A stretch of 64,000 bases of DNA from Ancylostoma caninum (Eukaryota; Nematoda; Chromadorea; Rhabditida; Ancylostomatidae). A program made the translations under genes and the position numbers. Location: the NCBI GenBank assembly GCA_037903475.1, contig JBAJFG010000280.1:248001-312000 (forward strand), given 5' to 3'. Position 1 is the stretch's first letter, and the number at the start of each line of letters is the position of its first letter. Of the stretch, positions 27,601 through 37,200 are shown piece after piece. The notes beneath the pieces were generated by a model. The model was given only the letters and a program-made list of their open reading frames with translations, was not told the DNA's origin and searched no databases.

Positions 27601-30600
27601 GAATCGCGGTGGAAGCAGCTGCGGAAAAACGAGCTGTACAGCCTGAAAGCGCAAACCTTTGACTATTAAAAACCTGAAAAAAAATTGGGAACTCAACGGG
27701 CCAGATCTTCTGATATTCGTGTCCGACTACAACCATGCCTCTGAACGAGTCTAAATTTTAAGCTAAAATCTTCGCACGTCCGTACTGAAAGTCCCACCCA
27801 GTCCTACACCCATATAAACAGTTATTTCGTGCTTTACGGTCGGTTATCTCGAATCTACTACAAGCGCGTGTCATTTTACGCCATGCAAAAATTCTAGCCT
27901 CGGAGGGGATCGAACCTTTGACCATGTCGATGATGTGTATGGTTGTTTTTTCGTGACGAATACGAAGGTATTTCGTTTAGAAACTCTGTACGGACGCTTT
28001 CAGACTGAAATTCGCTCACCGCACACGCTTTAACCCTCAGCAAAAGTTTTAGCGTCGGTAGGGATCGAACCCTTCACCATGTAGATGATGTATATAGATG
28101 TTTTTTCTTGATGTGTTCGAGCCTCATTAGTTACGAAAGCAACATTGCATAGTTAATGCACGTCTTTTGTCCACCGCGTACATTTCAACGTTTTCCGAAA
28201 AACTTCCAAACAACTAGTTAGATACAAAAGAGCCTCTTTCTCCGTCTTATGCTCTGGCTCCACCACACCTCTCGCAGTACGAGCACCTGAAATGGGATAT
28301 CTGAATATCTAAATTCAGCAAGCATAGAAGGAAATTTGTGTGCAAAGGGGGGTCGTATTTTTGGTGGTTCAAAGGGGGGGGGGGGGTCGTATGGGGGTGG
28401 ACTTTTTACCATCATCACGCTTGACCCTGGTCATGAAAACGGAGATCTCCCTGCCTACATAATGAGAATGTCATTAAATGCATCAGCTATTGACATTTAC
28501 GTTCATTCAACATCTTCATTGTTCAGTAGAACTTTCATATGTTGCTATTTTTCTCACAGGTTTGTTCTCGTTCGATTTGATGAGTGTTTTCCTTTTTCTG
28601 CCTCGCATTTTGTGCGTTCTTTGAGTTTGAACGGTTGGAGCTGATAATCCGACTTGCGCTCCTTTCTCTTATTTAGGTGCGGGGTACACGGTAGTCATTT
28701 ATGGTTAATATCGTTTAGTGTTGTTTCTGAGTGTATGCATTTTTGACACCTATAAGGATAGATGTAGTTCACGTAAAAGTGTTTTTGGGAATGTAGCATC
28801 ACTCACGTTTTTCTTTTTGCGAATTTGATTGTGAAACAGATACTTGGGAGGTGGCTATGTCCGCGCACTTTTCTTTTAATTGACAGAGATGAGATGAGAG
28901 ATTATTTTTTACAAAAATTCTCTCTAGTGCAATAGGAGGTATTAAAACTATTGATCCTTTTGATTTTAACATGCTTGAAGCTTAATTTCAGTAATTAGTG
29001 CCACATTTCCACTCTTACATCAATGACTGATTCACAGTTTACTAGTTGTGACTTTTTCTAGCAAACTTGGGTTTGCAGCAGGTCCTCGTTGAACTTATTT
29101 TGTATCGAAGTAGATTATTAGTTTCAAGACATTCACGCCAGTGTATTAGGTTGTTGCATAAGTTTCCGCAGTTTTGGAATTTCCGACAAAAAAAGTTTTA
29201 TAATAAATCAAAAAAAATAGATATCGAACGAAGTATGGACCACAACGGTCGCTAGTCTTTTGCAGTTTTTACAACAGGAGCTCGACTTTGCTGCTCCAGA
29301 AACCCGTGGACTATGAGTCAAAGAACTGAGTCGGGCAGTGTTGGATGGAAGTCACTTAGTTTGGTTTTCGAACAGTGGTCGCTTCTGTGATGCGGTAATT
29401 GGCGCTTCGTTAGAGCTGGGTTGTGCTACATAATGCACATTTTGAAATTATCCTGGGAGCTCTTCGTCGTTCCAGAGAGTTCGACCAAAAAAAAATTGAA
29501 GCCCCCTCCGTTGCATGGCAAAATGATGCGATCTTCACAGAGCGCTTGCAACTTGTCCCAAAACTTTCTGCGGATTAGTGTCCGCAAAAAGTTGATCTTT
29601 ATAGCCACAGTGGAAGGAATCCCACTTCAGTTCGCTCCAGCTTTAGGGAGAAAAACGGCACAACTGAAATTTTGGATTACCAAGTTTGGTGCTTGTGCTT
29701 GAGACCACTCCACAATAAAATGCAGAGGGATAATACCAGGGAGAAAAAGAATGGCGTCGAGATCACTGGACCCAGATTTGGTTAGCACATGCAATGTTAC
29801 GTTATAATAATTCTTCATGCAAGTACGGTTACCGAATTTGAGGGGTTGAGGGGTTCACTTCGAAGTTAATTAAATCCTCAAAACATGATGGGAAAATATG
29901 GTTTACATTCCATAATTTTAATGGGAACATACGCTTTAAAATGGTATGCGGCTATGGGCAAAATCCATCGGAATCATTTACTACAAGCGTTAAAAAATCC
30001 CTGTGCAAAAACAACGGAAACGCATGTAACAACCTAATAGTTCGTTAAAGCAAGCATAATTTTGAAGTAACGTTCTCAGAAACAGTTTCGGTGGAAATTG
30101 ATCAACCTCGAGGGATTTCTCTGCCTGAGCAATTGAGAGAGCGTTGAAGACAGTACCGTTACTGCTTTCCTAACAGCATTTTTTTTTTGCACAAAGAATA
30201 GAAGGAAACACTTATGAGAATTATGACCCATCTGATGCTGCCAGTATAGGGCAGCACACTTGATTCGCTAGACCCAAGCATTTACGAGGAGTTTTATGTG
30301 GGAGTCCCTCAGCGTGGTATGTTGCCCATGAATGCGAATTCCGCATCACCGCCGCGATGTCGCAAACGCAAGCGTCCCAATTTCTTTTTAGCTCCATCGG
30401 GGTTACATCTTCGCGTATTAGTAGTCTTATGTGTGACTATGGGCGTTCTCGTTTGCCAAACATTGTGGTCCGCACGTCGTGAAATTCCTAGTTCTTTTGG
30501 ATTCTACTTGACCTCTTTATTTTGGTTCGCAAAAGTTTGCACCAGACGTGTAAGATACCTGTATTTGTGAATTGTATGGGATCTACCTGGTTCTGTTCAT

Positions 30601-31166
30601 CAAGAAATGGACGTGATTCTCGTTGGAGATATTACTACGGGATGGAATTTACATCCATCAACAAATAAGATATATAATAACATTCAAGTTTATTTCTAAA
30701 AATGTAATGTGGGGGTGTGGGTAATCTACTGGAGGGAATAGTTCAGTTTTTCTTTACACGTAAAATTCTTGATGTGTTGTACTAGCATGGACTCTACTAT
30801 AATTCCACCGTGAACGCATCAGGTCTCGGGACTATACCTACGAAGCGTAGTAACATGACCTATGGAAGTGCATATGTATTCATTTTTAACTGGCATTTAT
30901 CAGCTGTGATAGAGGCATTGAACAAAATCCGTCACTTTCATGACTTATTGATTCAGTTTTCCACATTCATTTTGTTATACTTCCGCTGCATTGCGTGATT
31001 TTCATGCGACGACATTTCATACGATCGTTGTTTTCAGATCACAACTGTCTTCTCCCATGCGACTACGGTCGTTGTCTGCGTTGGATGTAATACCGTTTTG
31101 TGCACGCCGACCGGAGGAAAGGCACGTTTGACGGAAGGTTGCTCATTCCGTAAGAAGCAACATTAA
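24669..31166 (+). CDS. rps-27: 40S ribosomal protein S27 (eS27)
   Basis: Zinc-finger protein of the small ribosomal subunit. Two coding exons join in frame: 24669-24794 (42 codons, [20 protein letters not shown] to VKCPGCFK) and 31038-31166 ([20 protein letters not shown] to SFRKKQH, stop at 31164). The total is 84 codons, the normal eS27 length. The C4 zinc motif is split by the intron: CPGC in exon 1 and CVGC in exon 2. The upstream TTTTCAG at 24642 suggests leader trans-splicing. The single coding intron is about 6.2 kb, extreme for a nematode ribosomal-protein gene, and is filled with nested repeats. The gene is convergent with the TMEM26-like gene, with 62 bases between stop codons. Confidence 0.96.
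25115..25668. mobile_element. Nested repeat: telomere-like foldback element disrupted by a 411-bp element
   Basis: The outer element begins with a G-run and GGCACCCTATGAAAGGTCAT and ends in a C-run followed by CAACTCCATCTTCACC. It is a diverged copy of the uninterrupted element at 43290-43476. Its centre, inside a TTTAAGCTTAA stretch, holds the separate 25209-25619 element. Order of insertion: outer first, inner second. Confidence 0.8.
25209..25619. mobile_element. MITE-like element, family copy 1
   Basis: About 411 bp with terminal inverted repeats: left AAAGGCAGGGGTCCACCTCA and right GAACGAGGTGGCCCC then TCTGCCTTT. The interior is closely similar to 63060-63476 (shared GTATACAT, CCCGTCTTCC, GTGAAGCCGTTGATC, GGAGCGATCCGCC and TTTCAAAAATGGGG blocks in the same order). 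No transposase is encoded. TTAA-like bases occur at both ends. Confidence 0.8.
26888..26933. repeat. Exact 23-bp tandem duplication
   Basis: The unit starting GATATTTGTGAATAGCACGT occurs twice back to back (26888-26910 and 26911-26933), identical. This is probably replication slippage in the rps-27 intron. Confidence 0.95.
27280..28410. repeat. Composite repeat with internal direct repeats and G-runs
   Basis: Bounded by G-runs carrying GGGGGGTCGTA at about 27292-27350 and 28346-28400. Inside are two pairs of direct repeats: 27391-27444 with 27754-27806 (TTTTCGCACGTCCGT-type block), and ~27887-27955 with ~28040-28110 (GGGATCGAACCCTTCACCAT-type block). The second pair, read on the minus strand, contains GGTTCGATCCC, which matches a pol III B-box. 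The whole looks like a repeat array in the rps-27 intron; no protein is encoded. Confidence 0.6.
29146..30037. mobile_element. Mariner-like non-autonomous element in rps-27 intron
   Basis: About 892 bp with terminal inverted repeats: left TTAGGTTGTTGCATAAGTTT (29146), right the complement of TTAGGTTGTTACATGCGTTT (ending 30037), flanked by TA on each side. TTAGGTTG ends are classic for mariner. The two interior minus-strand ORFs (29426-29608, 29627-29818) do not show transposase motifs, so it is a non-autonomous or gutted copy. Confidence 0.8.
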
Positions 31167-31228
31167 ATGTGTTGTTGTGTTACATAAATTGTTTTTGTTT
31201 GATGAAAAGTTTTATGACACTGGAATAT

Positions 31229-34200
31229 TCATGCTATTGTCTCTTCCAAAATATCCATCTCGCGGCGTTCTCTTTTGCCTTCACGGCGAGGGCTGTACAG
31301 ATGTTGACGTTCCTCGCTTTTGACACGTTTACTCTTTCGCTTGCGTTGGTGTCCAACCGGTCTTTTCGGATGGTCTCGAGCGTGATATGAGTGGGTGTCC
31401 AGCATGTCCAAATCTGGTGGTCTGGGATGTATATAGCGATCGTTTAATAGGATGAAAGCCCTGCAAATAAACTGTTGTTAATTCCAAGAATATTGACTCA
31501 CGGCCATTTTACATTGTATTCATTAGTAAAAGCGAATTCTAGTTTTGAAGTAGTAAAAACGTATCCAATGTTTCGACACTGCTCTGGCATTGAAGTTACC
31601 TGTATGTTTGGAGTGCAATTATGAGAGCATTTTTGCAAGTGAAGAATATCATCGTGTAAGTGACAAGACCGTACTGAAGCATTAAGTACAGACGAACCTA
31701 AAATGGGAAGTTTGATAGGTAGCTAAGATGAGTGGAGACTTTTTCAAAGTAGTAATACTCATCAGGAGGAACGGGATATCTTGGAGAGCATTGGCTAGTA
31801 CGATAGCCCAAATGTCAACGTCGTGGAAAATCTGGAAGCATTTTATTACATCTCTGATAACTGTGCAGCACGAACGTCGTTCGAGCTGTGTTCGTGCTGC
31901 ACAGTCAGAGATTGTGAAGAGTTGTGCCGTTCGTTTGCTCACCTCCCAAAAATTTGGGGGACGTCTTGGAAGTATCAGTTCCTCGTAGGTTTTGGTGATG
32001 GCCACTCGCATTTTGCGGGCGCGACTTACGGTGAGCACAAATGGAAATTGCAATAGGCTGAGCTGAAATAAACAGAATTTTCGGTTCCTTCGTGGAAATT
32101 AAAGTTAAAAGACTAACCGTCCATGCGGCAAGTACAATTTGTTGAACGCCAACATTATTGTAGACAGCCTTTTCCTTGAAAACGTCGAAGAATTCCACTA
32201 TGTCAGAGGAAATTGCCTGAAGAACCGCAAATTCCCGAATGCGTTCGAAATAGCAGAGATAAGGTTACCAAATAAGCGAGTAGGATTTGTGACAACTGTT
32301 CCCGGCTGATGTCTCCTTTGGGCAACAGCCATCTGCCGATGATGAGCACGACGAGCAGGAGCTGTTCAAGAAGCTGCAGCTGCAGCTCTTCTTCGGGGCC
32401 CCCTAAAAGTGATACGAAGATCTCCAGAAGCAGCGCAGTGTGGTTTAGGCAGGAAAGTAGCGCACCTATGCGGACTTTGCTTTCTCCGAGTAGTTCAAAT
32501 TCCCTTCTCCATTCGCACATTTTCGTTTCCAGAAGCCATATTGGAGGTGCTGTCGCGACAATGTAAAGCAGTAGGCTGGTGCAGAACCTGGAACGAGGTT
32601 CGCTCACCACAAATTCTCCGATGAATGTACGCTTGGAGCACAGCCCGAACAGGGTAATACGTCGAATAGAGTCACTAGCAACTTCTGCTCCCGATTGCTG
32701 TCATCCTTCCCTTAACTGTTGCTCAAGCTTTCATCTTTTTAGCAGCAATTACTGAGCAGTTATAGCAACTGAGAGGAGATGCTGCTAAGGTTTTTCTCGA
32801 CGCATTACACTGTTCGGGATGCGTTCATGGCGCACATTTGTTCGAATTATCAAGCCACGCGGCGAGAACTTGGTGTCAGAGGATATTTTTTGAGCGTAGT
32901 CCTCGAAAGAGGATTGAAAGTAGATTACTCTAATTGGTGGGATTCGCGTTGGTTTCCAGAACATTGGGAATGTGAGGATAATCCCATTACAAAAATTGTG
33001 GTGAAACTAATAAACATGGTTGAGTTCGTGGCAATTAGGGCAGTTAACAGAGCACATGAAATATTGGGGGGGGGGGGCTACCAACGTTGCAGTTGCATAG
33101 CTTTCCTTTTTAAATTTTTTGTAACGACTTTGCATAGCTTTCCTTTTTCAATTTTTTGTAACGACTATGAGAGTTGCTGTAGTAAGAAGCTCAAACTAGG
33201 ATGATTCAAGAGACACCTTCGAAGCTGCAACTAGTGGCGAATAAAAATTGAATTAAGTAATTTAGTAATGAATTGGGACCTAATTTTGTCTGGGTTTGAC
33301 TCCTTGTGTTTCGTAAGCTGCGTTTCGAACTCGTTTGCTTAATGTAGAGCACTTTCGAATGCAAAAAAAAAAACCGGTTCGAATATCCGGCGCAGAGGTA
33401 GTCCTGCAGCCCATTTTTCTTTCCCCAAATGTAGCAGGTTCGTCGCTGTAAATTTTGACAAGGACATAAAACATCTCCCTGACAGAATTCTAGTAGCTCA
33501 GCATTTTTTGTTGTGGTTTATAATAAGCTTACCACTTCCGTTCGTCACCGGCCCGCATTATGATAGTATAAGATCCTTCAAAAACGATGAGCAGCGAGAG
33601 CAGTGCGAAGCCCCACACACCATCTCTGAAAACAAATAGCTGTTCATCACAATCAGGATTATGTACCGATTATTTACAAAACCTGTACTCAACTGACCTT
33701 CCCTCAATGGATACCGTATGCCAGATTGTAGTGAGTGAATGAACGATGAAGAGCAAACGAGCGAGAATAGCTCTGAAAATAGACCGTTCACAACTTTTCC
33801 ACACCCGCAGGAAATTTTCTCTTTGCACTGGAATGTTTTTCTAATTGTTGCTTTTTTATATGTACTTAGATTGGATTGGAGTTTAAAGAGTGCGGCTTTT
33901 CGTGTTGTTTTCATTCTTCTTTCTCAAATTTGTAGGAGTTATAGGAATGGTCTTAACGAACATCACTTTAAAATAGATCATTTCAATGTCTTTGGCTATT
34001 CTTTAGTAGGGGAGCTCCGTTTATCACCATGGGATGCTAGGAGTGCACCTGTTGGACTTGATTACAGCTTGCATTAAGAACATTACGGCACCTCAGAGTT
34101 GCCTGCGACTGATGGATTTGTATGAGGTCAAAATCGTCAGAAGACGTTGATAAGAGCAGTAGACATGATTCATTGCAAGAGTGGCAGAGAATCCATCAGT

Positions 34201-37200
34201 GATTTCATAATTTTGAGGAGAGTTAGAAAGAGCCATCTATTGGAGTCCACATAGCAAGTGACCAGAAGGTATTCTTTGGGGCCTTATGTGAGCTAGGGAT
34301 AGCACCGCACATTACTCCTAGACAATTTGTATGGATGCATCCCTGGCTCCAGTACGGAAATTTACAGTCGTGAACTAGTCTGAAAGTCAGGTGTTGTGTG
34401 ACCCTTTCGTAAGAAAATTCGAGGTCAGTAATGTCAAAATTCCGGATTTTCGAAAGGAAGTACAGCTGTTGGGGAATGAACAGAAGGGAATAAGGATTCT
34501 CTTTCTTCAACAACCAACTTTTTTGGATCAGGTTCTGGATTAGTAATTAAATCAACTAAGTTATAGGGTTTTGTTTGGCCGTAAGTACTATAGTACAAAG
34601 TAGATGTTCTACTAGCATTTCAGTGAATGTGCCGCCCTCACATTCCTACTTTTTCAAAAGTCTTGCGAGAAATCTCATATACCTTAGTGTCGCGCGACGA
34701 TTCTACTTGCAGAAAAACCTCGAGAAAACGTCTGAGGTGGAGGAGTGCCTCTGCACTCCCCTCATCTAATGTATTCTTCGCCAGGAATTGTTTCAAAAAG
34801 AACAGATCATACTGGTTTAGTCCATAGCTCGATAATGACAGGAGATTTCTAGCTACTGCTCCTCTCATTATCGAGTTACCCTCTCTTTATCGCTGAATAC
34901 TTAAGCAATGCCCAGTTTCAAGAACCAGAACATGAAGATTATTTCTAGCTCCTGATTTTTTTCTAAAGTCTTTTAAGGAACAGATTAAGGCAGTACCCAC
35001 CTGCCAACAGAGATCAGCACATGGGTGCCGTCGATGTCCACAGACGTCTTCACGTTGACGAGTCGGCGCTGTTCTTCTGGTGGTGTGGTTATGTGCCTGC
35101 GGCGATTTTCGTTGGTCGCCGCCGAGGCGGAAGCCGCCATGCGGATTTCCGGGTACAGCAACGTCTTGCTGAAACGGGAACGTGGGAAATATTGGTACAG
35201 GTACCCGATAAAATACAGTAGGCGCCAATGAGGTGCGTTTTTCGCGACCCTGAAAAGCAGGCCGCACGACTGCGCCGCTCACGACTGGAATCATCCCGAT
35301 AGCGGCAGATCACGGTTTTCTCGGTAGTTGTTCATCACTTTGGATGTTTAGTATCCAGAAAACTAACCAACTACCAAGAACACCCTATAGATCATAGTCC
35401 CGGAGAGGACCCCAGTGCGAGCGTCGCGGTCGCGCTGCGTGCTTTTCGAGGCCGCGAAAAACGAACCGCAGTTGACGCTCACTATATGCGTGAAGGCAAG
35501 TAAAGGTTGTATTGGCAGTGAACAGACATTCTTTTCGCAAATAGTGACATGTCATTTCCCAGCTAATGATGTCGCACAGTGGAGCAGATCACTCGGAAAA
35601 TACAAGGAAAATTTCGACAAAATTCTCTGCTTTTCAGTTGTAGGAGTTGGAAAATGCATGAAATTCAGTAGTGGAATTTCTGCTCATGTATTCAAGCGAG
35701 AACTGCCCACGCTTTCTTTTTCAAAAAAAATTTAAGGAAAGGAATCCCTTCAATGTCTGAGGATTGTGAATTGCTCTAGGTGTAAGGAACAGTCGCTGCT
35801 GGCTGGAGAGCCCAGACATTGAAGGAACCTCAACCCCGTAGTCCCCTCTATTTGGAACCAGGGCTAGTGGGGTATCGGGGTCAAAATTTTCCTCAATAGA
35901 TCGGGCCAGGACCATTTTCCAGACAACTGTGTTGTCTTCCGTGTATTCACCGCATTTCAATCGATTTGGTATCTCACAGTAATTATTCTCGGAACTAAAA
36001 TTCTCACTGCAATTCGAACGGAAAGATGTACCAAGTAATGTGTTTTTGTACAGTCAAGAATGCATACATCCTTCAAGAAGGAGAAAGTAAGAATTGAGAA
36101 GGCGCGAACTTATTATTCAACTCAACATTTCCTCTTTTTTATTATCAACTACTGATTGACTTGTTGTTAGCTTTAAAAGGATTTTGTGGTATTGATATCT
36201 CAGCTTTTTAAAAAACCATTTTTCTCCTGTATCCCGACAGCATTTCCCCTCTGTACGTGCCATTGGTGTGGCAATCGGAGAACCACTTCATAACAGTACT
36301 CAAATGTTCAAAAGTTCATGTTATCTCGGAGGTAATGCTGATCTTTATTGCCTACATTGGCTGAAAGTCCAAGAGAATCGGCGCTATTCCTCTTAATTTT
36401 TGCACCAAGACTGCATCCCACACCAACCCACATTCCATTTTTGCAACGGAATCCTGCACATATAGCTGCGCTACCCTGAATGACAGCTCAGCTCTCTCAG
36501 CCGGAGGTTTTCCGAGTCTCTGGAGAGTGCAAAACGTGGGAGATTCTCATTTGTCGTGACATTTAACTAGCCCGAGAGTTTGCTTCTCGCCACTTGGACC
36601 TTTTTGAAAAATGATCTGAGGATGCTCAATTTTGTGAGAGGGTGTGATGGAATAAAAGAAACTACATTTCGCAGATAGGAATATGGGATAGAGAATGCTC
36701 ATGAGCCCTATTTCCAGAATAATGTATGAGTATGAGTTTGTCGTGAACAATTCTTTAACACCTAGGCGTATCTGGACCCAATGGAATAGCCAATTTCATG
36801 GCCGCTCGGTTGCAGAAATGATTATAAAATTTATTCTTGAGACGTCGCGGAGGTAGACCATTAAAGTTACAAAGGTTCAATAGAATTACAGCTTTGTTAA
36901 TGTTATAGATTTTTTCACAGCAAATTATTACGTGATTGATCTGTTCTACCAATAATCTTGAGAATTACTACGGAATGGCTGCGTGACAAAAGGTACACTG
37001 CTGGTCCGTGATTGGTTGATTCATGTGCGCGTCGCGACTGCAGCCTTCCAGGGTACGAGCAGTTCTGCGTGGATGTGGACAATTTTTCTAACCTTGAGTA
37101 GGACAGATTATTGTTATCGGGACCCACAAACTGTGAGAAGGTGGCCACCGATGTTATTTAGTGCGTTGAATTTAAAGAAACAACCTGAACTTGAAAAGCG

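Noticed and set aside
27292..28400. G-runs at 27292-27350 and 28346-28400 as quadruplex regulatory elements
   Set aside because: They recur at element boundaries (also 25.1, 43.3, 54.2 kb), so they are more simply repeat ends; run lengths may also be assembly-sensitive.
31728..32056. Plus-strand ORFs of 77-86 codons
   Set aside because: They are antisense to TMEM26 exons and to a small hairpin; no coding signature.
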